Positions 16,744 through 25,832 of a stretch of 46,983 nt of DNA are shown piece after piece. Positions within the stretch are counted from its first letter, which is position 1. Each line of letters starts with the position of its first letter. A model generated the notes under the pieces. That model did no database searches, was not told where the DNA came from, and saw nothing but the letters and a program-made list of their open reading frames with translations. The position numbers and the translations under genes are program-made. Source of the stretch: Clostridiales bacterium (GTDB taxonomy: Bacteria > Bacillota > Clostridia > Lachnospirales > Lachnospiraceae); contig JAQXIM010000144.1 in the NCBI GenBank assembly GCA_029007785.1, positions 1 to 46,983 on the forward strand. Direction: 5' to 3'.

Positions 16744-19284
16744 ATGAAGAAGATTTGGAAAAGGCTGCTGGTGCTGTGCGGAGTTTTTATCGCTGCAGCG
16801 GCAGCCTTTGCTGTGTATTTGCACTTTTCAGACGAACCGGAAGAGACCATACAATATGAAACCTGGGGAAATCACACTCTTCCCATTCTTTCGGGAATGG
16901 CAGAGGGACGAACCATCAATTTCCTTCAGGGCTTTGTGGATCAGACGGATTATACCGTGACCGAAGGAACGGTCATGCCCATGGAAAATGACGGCAGTCT
17001 GGATCTGAATGTACAGCTTTATGGAAATACGCTAAAAGAAATATCCTGGCGTCTGGAATCAAGAAGTGGAGAAAAGGTGCTTGCCGAAGGAAGGATTTCC
17101 CAATGGAATACGGAAAACGACCAGGCTTCCTTTACTCTGGAATTGGGAGAAACCCTGGCAGCGGATACCGACGGACAGCTGGTTCTTTCTCTTGTTCTGG
17201 AAAATGGAAAAGAAGCAGATTATTATACCAGGGTTCGCCGCAGTGAAGATTTCCATTTGTCAGAGCTGATGGAGTTTGTCATGGATCTTCATGAGGCTGC
17301 CTTCGATGAGACAAAAGCGGAGACCTATGTTTCGAAATGGGAAACCAACAGTACTGCGGATCACAACACTCTGGCAGACGTCAATATTCATTCGGCGCTG
17401 GAGCAGCTTTCCTGGGGAGATCTTTCCCCTCAGATTCTGGGAGAGCCTTCCATCCGGATTCTGGAGCTGGATGGAACCTTTGGATCTTTTCGTGTGGATT
17501 ATGAGATGACGGCAGCCGGTGAGGGCAAGGAAGAACGTTTTCTTGTCAGTGAATATTTCAGTGTGCAGTGGACATCTGCGCGAATTTACCTGATGAATTA
17601 TCATCGGACAGCTTTGGAATTGTTTGCTCCCACTGAGGAAATGCTGAAATCGGGGAATCTGGAGTTTGGAATCCTGTCTCCCGAGGATTTGCAGATCCGA
17701 CAGTCGGAAGAAGGCGGAAATATTGCTTTTTCCGTGGGCGGAGAGCTTTGGGAGTATCAGAAATCCGCCAAAAAGATCCGGCGAATTTTTTCCGGCTGCG
17801 GTGAAGGGATAGAAGGCTGTCTGGATTATGACAGCTATGATCTGAAGACTCTTCAGGTGGAAGAAAACGGAGATGTATGCTTCCTCGTGTACGGATACAT
17901 GAACCGGGGAAATCATGAAGGTCGGGTTGGTGTTTCCTGTCTTAGATATGAAGCCGAAGAGAATGCTCTGACAGAACTGTTTTTCCTTCCTTATACAGGA
18001 AGCTTTGCCGTACTGAAGCAGGGATTGGATACCCTGGCTTCCATGGGCAGCAACAATCAGGTGTACATCATGCTGGGCGATGAGGTTTATTCCATTGACT
18101 GGCAGGGCGGCGAAATGATGACTCTGGTCAACCAGGTTCAAAACAGAAATCTGGTGGTAAATAACAGTCAGACGGCAATTGCCTGGGAATTGGATGATCC
18201 CCAGGAAGAAGCCCGGAGAGTTCAGATTTTATATCTGGATACGGGAGAGAATCAGATTGTGGAAGCTTCGGAAGGAGACTGGATTTCTCCCAGGGGATTT
18301 ATTGATGAGGATTGTATTCTCGGATTTGGTCATTCCGGTGACGAAGCTGTGGTGGGAGCAGAGAGAGTTTTTCCCTGCTATGCGGTTTTGATTCAGAGCA
18401 GAAGCGGTGCCGCCGTGGTACGCTATGAATATGAAAATGTTTACATTTCTTCTGTAGCCGTATTAGACGGTCAGGTGGAATTGAGTCGGATGCAGAAGAC
18501 AAGCAGCGGTGCTTTTGTTTCCATTTCCAATGATACGCTGATCCAGAATGTTTCTTCGGAGGAAGACATTTCTTCGTCTCTGGAAAGCAAAATGACGGAA
18601 CGGAAGAAGAGAATCTGGTATCTGCCCATGAATAAGGCAGAAACAAAAGAATTTCGAATTGAGGGAAACGCACCGGATATGGTAAGCTATACTCTTTCCG
18701 AGGCATTCCCCCTGGCGGCAGTCTTAAGCGAAGACAGTCAGGAACGTTATTATGCTTATGGGGAAGGACGGCTGAAAGCGGTCACGACGACAGCGGGAGA
18801 AGCCATCCGGGAGGTTTTTGATTCCATGGGAACTGTTATTGATTCCCGGGGCAGATTGATCTGGTATCGTACCGGAAGAAAGAGCCTGGTTTCCTGCTCC
18901 ATCGGGGAGATGGAAGGCTGTGCTTCTTCGGAAAGTCTTCGTCAATGTCTGAAACTGATTCTCCAGGAGGCAGAGGAGGACACCAGTGTACTGAATGGAT
19001 TGGAGGAGATGTCGGCCATGGAGGTTCTTGAGGAGGCCATGCCGGGAAGCGTGGTGAATCTGACGGGCAGCCCCCTGAAGGCACTGCTTTACTTCGTCAA
19101 CCAGGGACATTCCGTCCTTCTTCTGGATGAGGATCAGACGGCGATCCTTCTTTCCGGATTTGATGCCTACAATGTGGAATATTATGATCCGGTGAATGGA
19201 ACCTCCTATAAGCAGGGCCAGCAGGATGCGGAAAAATTCCTTGCCAGTCGGAAGTTCAGTTATTTAAGTTATGTTGTGGAATAG
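16744..19284 (+). CDS. Uncharacterised membrane-anchored protein with a possible inactive C39-like C-terminus
   Basis: I do not recognise a characterised family. The 846 residues begin with a basic stretch and one hydrophobic helix (about 7-27, RLLVLCGVFIAAAAAFAVYL), so the rest is probably outside the cell. A beta-rich domain spans about 35-320. About 320-690 repeats strands with patterns such as YSIDWQGGEMMTL and IAWELDDP, which suggest a beta-propeller. The last 75 residues (SPLKALLYFVNQGHSVLLL, LSGFDAYNVEYYDPVNG) look like the second half of a papain-like C39 peptidase, but the position of the catalytic His is occupied by DQTAILLSG, so an inactive binding domain is likelier. GGGAG precedes ATG 16744. 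The gene follows rpiB and ends before the murA promoter; its role is unknown. Confidence 0.8.
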   Translation: MKKIWKRLLVLCGVFIAAAAAFAVYLHFSDEPEETIQYETWGNHTLPILSGMAEGRTINFLQGFVDQTDYTVTEGTVMPMENDGSLDLNVQLYGNTLKEISWRLESRSGEKVLAEGRISQWNTENDQASFTLELGETLAADTDGQLVLSLVLENGKEADYYTRVRRSEDFHLSELMEFVMDLHEAAFDETKAETYVSKWETNSTADHNTLADVNIHSALEQLSWGDLSPQILGEPSIRILELDGTFGSFRVDYEMTAAGEGKEERFLVSEYFSVQWTSARIYLMNYHRTALELFAPTEEMLKSGNLEFGILSPEDLQIRQSEEGGNIAFSVGGELWEYQKSAKKIRRIFSGCGEGIEGCLDYDSYDLKTLQVEENGDVCFLVYGYMNRGNHEGRVGVSCLRYEAEENALTELFFLPYTGSFAVLKQGLDTLASMGSNNQVYIMLGDEVYSIDWQGGEMMTLVNQVQNRNLVVNNSQTAIAWELDDPQEEARRVQILYLDTGENQIVEASEGDWISPRGFIDEDCILGFGHSGDEAVVGAERVFPCYAVLIQSRSGAAVVRYEYENVYISSVAVLDGQVELSRMQKTSSGAFVSISNDTLIQNVSSEEDISSSLESKMTERKKRIWYLPMNKAETKEFRIEGNAPDMVSYTLSEAFPLAAVLSEDSQERYYAYGEGRLKAVTTTAGEAIREVFDSMGTVIDSRGRLIWYRTGRKSLVSCSIGEMEGCASSESLRQCLKLILQEAEEDTSVLNGLEEMSAMEVLEEAMPGSVVNLTGSPLKALLYFVNQGHSVLLLDEDQTAILLSGFDAYNVEYYDPVNGTSYKQGQQDAEKFLASRKFSYLSYVVE

Positions 19285-19299
19285 TTTTGTGAAATGCCA

Positions 19300-19328
19300 T
19301 TTACAAACAAGAAGGTAAGTGCTACAAT
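19300..19328 (+). promoter_or_regulatory. Promoter of murA
   Basis: TTTACA (19300-19305), a 17-bp spacer and TACAAT (19323-19328) give a 5' leader of roughly 135 nt before murA. No known riboswitch was recognised in that leader. Confidence 0.55.
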
Positions 19329-19472
19329 ATACCGAATGAGAATGCGGTAATACAGCCGAAGGAAGACAGAGGCTTTGAAGCATTCCGGTATATGAGAGGT
19401 TTATGGAGAGCTGGATACCTTTTCGTTGAGATCTGGTATCGTCCGGGGAATAAAAATTAAGGGAGTCAGAGA

Positions 19473-20762
19473 ATGCAGTATATCATGAAGGGGGGAAATC
19501 CGCTGGTGGGTGAGGTTGTCATCGGCGGAGCCAAGAATGCCGCTTTGGGAATTTTGGCGGCAGCAGTAATGACTGATGAGACTGTAGTCATTGATAATTT
19601 GCCTGATGTAAGGGATATTAATGTTATGTTGGAAGCCATCGCAGAGATCGGCGTAATTGTTGACCGGGTTGGTAAACACACGGTTAAGATTAATGGCAGC
19701 AATATCCATACAGTACAGGTAGATAACGCGTATATTCGCCGTATGAGGGCTGGATATTATTTGTTGGGAGCCTTGTTGGGAAAATATCGTCATGCCGAGG
19801 TTGCATTACCGGGGGGATGCGATATTGGAAGCCGCCCGATTGATCAGCATCTGAAGGGATTTCGTGTTCTGCAGGCAGTAACTTCTGTGGAATATGGAAG
19901 AGTCATTGCCGATGCCAAGCAATTAATCGGCGGCCATGTATACCTGGATATGGTTTCTGTTGGTGCCACCATCAATATCATGCTGGCAGCAGCTCTGGCT
20001 TCCGGCAGTACCATTATTGAGAATGCGGCGAAAGAACCGCACGTAGTAGATGTAGCCAATTTTTTGAATTCCATGGGTGCTAATATCAAGGGCGCCGGAA
20101 CGGATGTCATTCGTATTCGTGGTGTGGAGCGTCTCCATGGAACGGAGTATTCTATTATTCCGGATCAGATTGAAGCGGGAACATTTATGCTGGCTGCTGC
20201 GGTAACCAGAGGTGATGTTACCGTATGCAATATTATTCCCAAGCATATGGAAGCCATTTCCGTCAAACTTCAGGAAATGGGATGTGAAGTCGTAGAGTTT
20301 GATGACAGCATTCGTGTTGTTGGAAAACCGAAGCTTCAGTCCTGTAATGTGAAGACCCTTCCTTATCCTGGTTTTCCCACGGATATGCAGCCTCAGATCA
20401 GCGTAGCCCTGGCTTTGGCAGAAGGAACCGGCATTGTAACCGAGAGCATTTTTGAAAATCGTTTCAAATATGTGGATGAGCTGACCAAGATGGGAGCTCA
20501 GGTAAAGGTTGAGGGAAATGTGGCAGTGATTACGGGAACCAATCAGTTGATGGGAGCCGAATTGGTGGCTCCGGATCTGAGAGCCGGTGCAGCACTGGTT
20601 ATGGCCGGTTTGGCTGCAGAAGGCTTTACCACCGTGGATGCTATTCATTACATCCTGCGGGGCTACGAGAATTTCGATGAAAAACTTCGCGGCCTTGGTG
20701 CGGAAATCGATGTGATCAATGACGAGAGAGAAGCACAGAAATTCCGTCTGCGGGTAGGCTGA
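19473..20762 (+). CDS. murA: UDP-N-acetylglucosamine 1-carboxyvinyltransferase (MurA)
   Basis: The enzyme transfers enolpyruvate from PEP to UDP-GlcNAc, the first committed step of peptidoglycan synthesis. The 429-residue sequence has the two-domain EPSP-synthase fold. The catalytic cysteine is present (LPGGCDIGSRP, C116), so the fosfomycin target is intact. The Lys-Asn pair GGAKNAAL (K21, N22) and the loop GYENFDEKLRGLGA are also typical. The 'CDIG' in place of 'CAIG' occurs in many Clostridia. GGGAG precedes ATG 19473. The metK leader follows directly. Confidence 0.96.
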   Translation: MQYIMKGGNPLVGEVVIGGAKNAALGILAAAVMTDETVVIDNLPDVRDINVMLEAIAEIGVIVDRVGKHTVKINGSNIHTVQVDNAYIRRMRAGYYLLGALLGKYRHAEVALPGGCDIGSRPIDQHLKGFRVLQAVTSVEYGRVIADAKQLIGGHVYLDMVSVGATINIMLAAALASGSTIIENAAKEPHVVDVANFLNSMGANIKGAGTDVIRIRGVERLHGTEYSIIPDQIEAGTFMLAAAVTRGDVTVCNIIPKHMEAISVKLQEMGCEVVEFDDSIRVVGKPKLQSCNVKTLPYPGFPTDMQPQISVALALAEGTGIVTESIFENRFKYVDELTKMGAQVKVEGNVAVITGTNQLMGAELVAPDLRAGAALVMAGLAAEGFTTVDAIHYILRGYENFDEKLRGLGAEIDVINDEREAQKFRLRVG

Positions 20763-20798
20763 CAGACAGAGCAATTTAATAGAAAGAATAGTCAAAAA

Positions 20799-20896
20799 CT
20801 CTTATTTCGAGTGGCGGAGACGAAGGATCAATGATGCCACGGCAACCCCTGATTCAGGAAGGTGCCAACACGGAGCGAGAAATCGAACAATAAGAG
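20799..20896 (+). promoter_or_regulatory. SAM-I riboswitch (S-box) of metK
   Basis: The P1 stem is perfect (CTCTTATT 20799-20806 with AATAAGAG 20889-20896). Inside are the conserved S-box cores GGCGGAGACGAAGGATCAAT, GATGCCACGGCAACC and AAGGTGCCAA, followed by GAGCGA. Binding of S-adenosylmethionine is expected to favour the terminator that follows, shutting off metK when SAM is abundant. Confidence 0.95.
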
Positions 20897-20920
20897 GATT
20901 CGAAGACATGTGTTCACATA

Positions 20921-20957
20921 GAAACCGGGTCCTTTCACAGCGTCCCGGTTTCTTGTG
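20921..20957 (+). terminator. Expression-platform terminator of the SAM-I riboswitch
   Basis: GAAACCGGG (20921-20929) pairs with CCCGGTTTC (20944-20952), followed by a T-rich tail. It stands between the aptamer and metK. Confidence 0.85.
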
Positions 20958-21089
20958 TTATTCTGCATATGGAGAATGGGATCAACGACAGTTTCTTCCG
21001 AAAAACAAACATGAGAAATAATCATGCAGGCAGTCAAAAGAAAGAGTGGCAGAAAGAACAATCAGTAGAAAAAAATGGAGGCAAGTAGA

Positions 21090-22280
21090 ATGGAAAGAAC
21101 TTTATTTACATCAGAATCGGTAACCGAAGGCCATCCCGATAAAATGTGCGATCAGATTTCTGACGCCATCCTGGATGCAATTCTGGAACAGGATCCCATG
21201 GGCCGTGTTGCCTGCGAGACTTGTACCAATACAGGATTTGTAGTGGTTATGGGTGAAATTACCACCAGTGCCTATGTAGACATTCCCAAAATTGTACGTC
21301 AGACGATTCTGGATATCGGTTATGATCGTTCCGAGTATGGCTTCGACGGTCATTCCTGCGGTGTATTTACCGCCATTGACGAACAGTCCAGCGATATTGC
21401 CATGGGCGTAGATAAAGCCCTGGAAGTAAAAGAGAATCAGATGTCGGAAGAAGAAATTGGAAACTATGGTGCCGGAGATCAGGGTATGATGTTCGGTTTT
21501 GCCAGCAACGAGACGGAAGAGTATATGCCTTATCCCATTGCTCTGGCTCACAAACTGTCCCGTCAGCTGACAAAGGTTCGTAAGGACGGCACCTTGAAGT
21601 ATCTGCGTCCCGATGGAAAAACTCAGGTGACAGTAGAGTATGATGAGGAAGGCAAGCCCTGTATGCTGGACTGCGTGGTTCTTTCTACCCAGCATGATCC
21701 GGATGTTTCCCAGGAACAGATTCATGAAGATATCAAAAAATATGTCTTTGACCCTGTTCTCCCGGCAGAAATGGTCAATGAAAATACCAAATTCTTTATC
21801 AATCCTACGGGCCGTTTTGTAATCGGCGGACCGGCAGGCGACAGCGGACTGACCGGAAGAAAAATCATTGTAGATACTTACGGCGGATATGCAAGACACG
21901 GCGGCGGAGCTTTCTCCGGAAAAGACTGCACCAAGGTAGACCGTTCTGCAGCTTATGCAGCCCGTTATGTGGCAAAGAATCTGGTTGCGGCCGGATTGGC
22001 AGACAAATGCGAGATTCAGCTGTCCTATGCGATCGGTGTGGCAAAGCCCACCTCCATCAATATCAACACCTATGGCACCGGAAAGCTTTCGGATGAAAAG
22101 CTGATTGAAATCATTCGTGAAAACTTTGATCTGAGACCCGCCGGTATTATCAAGATGCTGGATCTGCGTCGTCCTGTTTATCGTCAGACGGCTGCATACG
22201 GACATTTTGGAAGAAATGATCTGGATCTGAGTTGGGAGAGACTGGATAAAGCAGATGATTTGAAAGCTTATCTGAAATAG
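21090..22280 (+). CDS. metK: S-adenosylmethionine synthetase
   Basis: The enzyme makes SAM from methionine and ATP. The 396 residues contain [19 protein letters not shown] at the N-terminus, [10 protein letters not shown] near 130 and [16 protein letters not shown] near 270, all diagnostic. I use ATG 21090 because GGAGG at 21077-21081 lies 8 nt upstream; the in-frame ATG at 21075 overlaps that site. The gene is controlled by the SAM-I riboswitch just upstream. Confidence 0.97.
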   Translation: MERTLFTSESVTEGHPDKMCDQISDAILDAILEQDPMGRVACETCTNTGFVVVMGEITTSAYVDIPKIVRQTILDIGYDRSEYGFDGHSCGVFTAIDEQSSDIAMGVDKALEVKENQMSEEEIGNYGAGDQGMMFGFASNETEEYMPYPIALAHKLSRQLTKVRKDGTLKYLRPDGKTQVTVEYDEEGKPCMLDCVVLSTQHDPDVSQEQIHEDIKKYVFDPVLPAEMVNENTKFFINPTGRFVIGGPAGDSGLTGRKIIVDTYGGYARHGGGAFSGKDCTKVDRSAAYAARYVAKNLVAAGLADKCEIQLSYAIGVAKPTSININTYGTGKLSDEKLIEIIRENFDLRPAGIIKMLDLRRPVYRQTAAYGHFGRNDLDLSWERLDKADDLKAYLK

Positions 22281-22402
22281 ACCGGATAGAGCAGATAATC
22301 GGAGATATGGCTGTGTGTTTCTGCAGGAACTCCAGGAATACCTTTTTCGGATGAAAATCGGAAAAAATTCTAACAAAACCTTATTCTTTATATGAAGAAC
22401 TC

Positions 22403-22431
22403 TTGAAAAAGAATAAGAACCGATGTAAAAT
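22403..22431 (+). promoter_or_regulatory. Promoter of the small membrane protein gene
   Basis: TTGAAA (22403-22408), a 17-bp spacer and TAAAAT (22426-22431). The remaining sequence of the 307-bp gap 22281-22587 is A-rich and shows nothing else clear. Confidence 0.6.
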
Positions 22432-22587
22432 AAAGAAGTCAAGCCGCTTTGAAAAAGCAGAAAAAACTGAGAAAGTTCGGAAGATATCAGAGAAAGAATC
22501 GAGATAATTCGGAGAAGTTTCTGAAAAACGCCAGAAATGCAGGGAACAGAAGGGTTTGACAATCAGAAGAGGAAAGGTTATTTTGTT

Positions 22588-22917
22588 ATGAGTAAAGAAA
22601 AAGTAGATGCATATAGAGCCAGTAAAACTACCCGGAAGCAGGATCAGGAGAAAGCAAGAAAGAAAAGAGCAGCTAAGAGAAAAATCGCTTGGGCTGTAGC
22701 CATATTGTGTGTAGCCGGTATTGCAGCTGCACTCGGTTTGACTGTAAAATCTTCCTATGACAGCTACAAAGCTTCTCTGCCGACCTATGATGCATCCACC
22801 CAGGTTGTACAGGATTTTGCCGGTGTGCTGGATGCGGATGAGGAAGCAGAAGATGCAGATACCACGGCAGATGATGCGGAAGAGACCGAGGCTCCCGAGG
22901 AGACCACAGAAGAATAG
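22588..22917 (+). CDS. Small single-pass membrane protein with an acidic tail
   Basis: The 109-residue protein has a strongly basic N-terminal half (SKTTRKQDQEKARKKRAAKR), one hydrophobic segment (about 33-52, AWAVAILCVAGIAAALGLTV), and an acidic, Thr/Glu-rich C-terminus (EEAEDADTTADDAEET). By the positive-inside rule the acidic part should be outside. No known domain was recognised. It starts at ATG 22588 with a modest AAAGG site, has its own promoter, and is followed by a terminator, so it is probably expressed alone. Confidence 0.75.
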   Translation: MSKEKVDAYRASKTTRKQDQEKARKKRAAKRKIAWAVAILCVAGIAAALGLTVKSSYDSYKASLPTYDASTQVVQDFAGVLDADEEAEDADTTADDAEETEAPEETTEE

Positions 22918-22986
22918 GATCGATCCGTCATCCGGCAGGAAAGAGCGTCTCCTGCTGAGGAAAAGGGAGTTATGAATGAAAAGGAT

Positions 22987-23024
22987 AAAAGGGTATTGTG
23001 GGGTATCTCGCAGTACCCTTTTTT
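22987..23024 (+). terminator. Terminator after the small membrane protein gene
   Basis: AAAAGGGTA (22987-22995) pairs with TACCCTTTT (23014-23022), followed by T residues. Confidence 0.8.
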
Positions 23025-23059
23025 GACAGGCGAGGTTTTTCAGCAGGTGAAGCTGCCTC

Positions 23060-23087
23060 TTGATTATTTTTAAAAAGTATGTAGAAT
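23060..23087 (+). promoter_or_regulatory. Promoter of murC
   Basis: TTGATT (23060-23065), a 16-bp spacer and TAGAAT (23082-23087), 49 bp before the start codon. Confidence 0.5.
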
Positions 23088-23135
23088 AGTTTGTTGAGAA
23101 AAGTGTAAGAAATCCTGATAGATTGGGAGGACGTT

Positions 23136-24518
23136 ATGTATCAGATTGATTTTAATCGACCCGTATGGGTTCATTTTATAGGTATTGGCGGAATCAGTAT
23201 GAGTGGTTTGGCCGAAGTTCTGTTGGAACGGGGATTCAAGGTAACGGGATCCGATATGGCAGAATCCGAACTGACAAGGAAATTAAAGGAACGGGGAGCC
23301 GTTGTATATACGGGTCAGTGCAAAGAAAATATTCAGGATGGAGTAGACGTTGTGGTATATACGGCAGCGGTTCATGAAGATAATCCTGAATATGTGGAGG
23401 TGGTTCGCCGGGGAATTCCCATGCTGACAAGAGCTGAACTGTTGGGTGAATTGATGCGAAACTATCCGAGAGCAGTGGCTGTGGCGGGTACCCATGGAAA
23501 GACAACGACAACGTCCATGCTTGCAGAGATTTTGATGGCAGGGGATACGGATCCTACCATTTCCGTAGGTGGAATGCTGGACAGCATCGGAGGAAATATC
23601 CGGGTAGGAAGATCTCCCTATTTTGTTACGGAAGCCTGTGAGTATACCAACAGCTTTCTTTCTCTCTTCCCTACCATGGGAATCATTTTGAATGTATCTG
23701 CGGATCATCTGGATTTTTTCAAAGATCTGAATCATATTCGCCAGTCATTCCGTTTGTTTGCAGAGAAAATTCCGGCGGAAGGACAGCTGATTATCAGCAG
23801 CAATATTCCAAACTATCAGGAGCTGACGGCTGATCTGCCTTGTCAGATTGTGACAGTGGGTACCGATGAACAGGATAATTACCGTATGGCAGATCTTTCC
23901 TATGATGTGATGGCAAGACCTTCCTTTACTCTGTATGAGAATCAGAATAAGATCGGAACCGTAGAGCTCAGTGTACCGGGACAGCATAATGCCTGGAATT
24001 CCCTGGCAGCCATTGCAGCGGCCAGAACTCTGGGACTTTCCTTTGAGGTGATTTTCGAAGGTCTGAAAAAATTTGGCGGAACCCATCGCCGTTTTGAGAA
24101 AAAAGGTATTTTCCAGGAGGATGTTCTGATTGTGGACGATTATGCTCATCATCCCGATGAGATCCGTGCCACTCTGGAAGCGGCCCGAAAATGCAAGAGG
24201 GATCGGATTGTTTGTGTATTCCAGCCCCATACATATACTCGCACCAAGGCACTGATGGATGAATTCGCCCATGCTTTGTCTCTGGCAGATGAGATTATTC
24301 TGGCTGAAATTTATCCGGCAAGAGAAACGGATACCCTGGGAATCAGTTCACGGAATCTGGCAGAAAAGATTACTGCCTTGGGAAAGAAAGTGGCATATTT
24401 TTCCACATTCGAAGAGATTGAGAATTACCTCCGGAAAAATTCAATCAACGGAGAAATGTTGATAACTATGGGTGCCGGAGATATTGTAAAAGTGGGAGAA
24501 AACCTGCTTTCCAAGTAG
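23136..24518 (+). CDS. murC: UDP-N-acetylmuramate--L-alanine ligase
   Basis: The enzyme adds the first amino acid (L-Ala) to UDP-MurNAc in peptidoglycan precursor synthesis. The 460-residue length fits. The Rossmann motif HFIGIGGISMSGLAE, the ATP loop VAGTHGKTTTTSML and the substrate signature GGTHRRFEKKG followed by DDYAHHPDEI are all present. GGGAGGA precedes ATG 23136. A terminator that overlaps DnaA-box-like 9-mers lies directly behind it. Confidence 0.97.
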   Translation: MYQIDFNRPVWVHFIGIGGISMSGLAEVLLERGFKVTGSDMAESELTRKLKERGAVVYTGQCKENIQDGVDVVVYTAAVHEDNPEYVEVVRRGIPMLTRAELLGELMRNYPRAVAVAGTHGKTTTTSMLAEILMAGDTDPTISVGGMLDSIGGNIRVGRSPYFVTEACEYTNSFLSLFPTMGIILNVSADHLDFFKDLNHIRQSFRLFAEKIPAEGQLIISSNIPNYQELTADLPCQIVTVGTDEQDNYRMADLSYDVMARPSFTLYENQNKIGTVELSVPGQHNAWNSLAAIAAARTLGLSFEVIFEGLKKFGGTHRRFEKKGIFQEDVLIVDDYAHHPDEIRATLEAARKCKRDRIVCVFQPHTYTRTKALMDEFAHALSLADEIILAEIYPARETDTLGISSRNLAEKITALGKKVAYFSTFEEIENYLRKNSINGEMLITMGAGDIVKVGENLLSK

Positions 24519-24622
24519 TTATCCACATTATCCACAGGTTTATCAACATTTTGACTGGTTGATAAACCTGTGTTTTTTTTCTCGAAAAATGGTACTTTTC
24601 CACGAAATCCACAATATCCACA
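24519..24622 (+). promoter_or_regulatory. Cluster of DnaA-box-like 9-mers ahead of the helicase-loader genes
   Basis: Two exact consensus boxes TTATCCACA abut each other (24519-24527, 24528-24536), followed by TTATCAACA (24540-24548). A second, weaker group of contiguous 9-mers is TTTTCCACG (24596-24604), AAATCCACA (24605-24613) and ATATCCACA (24614-24622). The cluster lies upstream of DnaD-like and DnaC-like genes. DnaA control of helicase-loader genes is known in Bacillus (dnaB operon). Whether DnaA binds here is inference. Confidence 0.6.
24533..24580 (+). terminator. Terminator of murC
   Basis: A 15-bp perfect stem, CACAGGTTTATCAAC (24533-24547) with GTTGATAAACCTGTG (24558-24572), is followed by eight T. 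It overlaps the second and third DnaA-box-like motifs. Confidence 0.92.
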
Positions 24623-24681
24623 ACAGTAAGTGACAAAAAGCGTGAGAAAAATTTTTGGTTCTCAAACAAGAAAGTGTGTGT

Positions 24682-24687
24682 TATAAT
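24682..24687 (+). promoter_or_regulatory. Probable -10 box of the dnaD-like operon
   Basis: A perfect TATAAT stands 30 bp before GTG 24717; a good -35 box was not seen, which could suit an activated or repressed promoter next to the DnaA-like boxes. A start near 24694 would leave ATG 24699 almost leaderless, which favours GTG 24717 as the start codon. Confidence 0.5.
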
Positions 24688-24716
24688 GCCAGGTACGAAT
24701 GAAAGGAGCGCTTGGC

Positions 24717-25808
24717 GTGATCATAAAAAATAAAAATGTATCTTCCTATACGGTACTGTCCAATCACTTTGTGGATGAATACATGGCGGAGGCCAATGGA
24801 GAATTCGTTAAAATATATCTCTATCTTTTGCGTCTTTCTCAGAATGATGACGCAGATCCCAGTGTATCCTATCTGGCAGATCGTCTGAACCATACAGAGA
24901 AAGACGTATTGCGGGGATTGAGATACTGGGAAAAGCAGGGGCTGCTTCAGATTGAGGAGTCCGATGGTCATCGGGTTCAGAGCCTGACTCTTCTTCCTGT
25001 ACCGGAAAAAGGAACGGAAGAGAATCGGGAACGGAAGGAAGTTTCTGAGGTGGGGAGAGAATCTCTATCCCGGGAGTTATCTGCAGGGGAAGATTCTACA
25101 TCCCCGGGAACATCCCCGGAGGTTCATGGTGTTTCTGCCGAGGCCATGGATCGTCTGCAGAAGGATGAGGAATTCCGACAGATATTATTTGTAGCAGAAA
25201 CTTATCTGGGCCGAACGCTGACTCCCAAAGATATTCAGCTGTTTGGTTATCTGTACGAGGAATTGAAATTTCCGGAGGATTTGCTGGAATATCTGGTAGA
25301 ATACTGTGTAGGAGGCGGTCACCGGAGCTGTCGGTATATGGAATCGGTTGCCTTGAACTGGCATCAGGAAGGGAAAATGACAGTTCAGCTGGCGAAAGAA
25401 GGCAGTAAGGTATACAGTCGTGAGAATAAACAGGTTATGAAGGCTTTCGGTATCGCCGGCAGAGTATTGACGATGGAAGAGCGGAAAGCCGTGGAGAGAT
25501 GGATTCGGGAATACCATCTTCCATTGGAAGTGGTGGTGGAAGGCTGCAGCTGCACCATGTCAGCCATTCATCAGCCGAGCTTCGAGTATACAGAGAAAAT
25601 TCTGGATTCCTGGAGACAGGCGGGAATTCGTACCGTTCAGGAAGCCAGAGAATACAGAGAGAACAGAAAGATTGCCAGTCGGAGAAAGAGTTCCGGAGAA
25701 GGTGGGAATTCGAGAGAAAACTCCAACCGTTTCCAGAATTATAATCAGCGGAACGTGGATTACGATGAACTTCTACGGCAAGACAGCATCCATTCCTATG
25801 GAAAATAG
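24717..25808 (+). CDS. DnaD domain protein (primosome/helicase-loading)
   Basis: The 363-residue protein has an N-terminal winged-helix-like part (about 8-85, TVLSNHFVDEYM, FVKIYLYLLRLSQ), a polar variable linker (about 95-145) and one or two DnaB/DnaD C-terminal domains (about 150-320; LTPKDIQLFGYLYEEL, RRVLTMEERKAVERW-like helices). Such proteins help open the origin and load the replicative helicase with DnaC/DnaI. I use GTG 24717, 8 nt after AAAGGAG; ATG 24699 lies upstream of that site. The gene sits 24 bp before the DnaC-like ATPase gene, a common pairing in Clostridia. Confidence 0.85.
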   Translation: MIIKNKNVSSYTVLSNHFVDEYMAEANGEFVKIYLYLLRLSQNDDADPSVSYLADRLNHTEKDVLRGLRYWEKQGLLQIEESDGHRVQSLTLLPVPEKGTEENRERKEVSEVGRESLSRELSAGEDSTSPGTSPEVHGVSAEAMDRLQKDEEFRQILFVAETYLGRTLTPKDIQLFGYLYEELKFPEDLLEYLVEYCVGGGHRSCRYMESVALNWHQEGKMTVQLAKEGSKVYSRENKQVMKAFGIAGRVLTMEERKAVERWIREYHLPLEVVVEGCSCTMSAIHQPSFEYTEKILDSWRQAGIRTVQEAREYRENRKIASRRKSSGEGGNSRENSNRFQNYNQRNVDYDELLRQDSIHSYGK

Positions 25809-25832
25809 CGATGGGCTTTGCAGGAGGTTGGT

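Noticed and set aside
21111-22562. 483-codon minus-strand frame opposite metK
   Set aside because: It overlaps the whole of metK, which is certain, and shows no domain.
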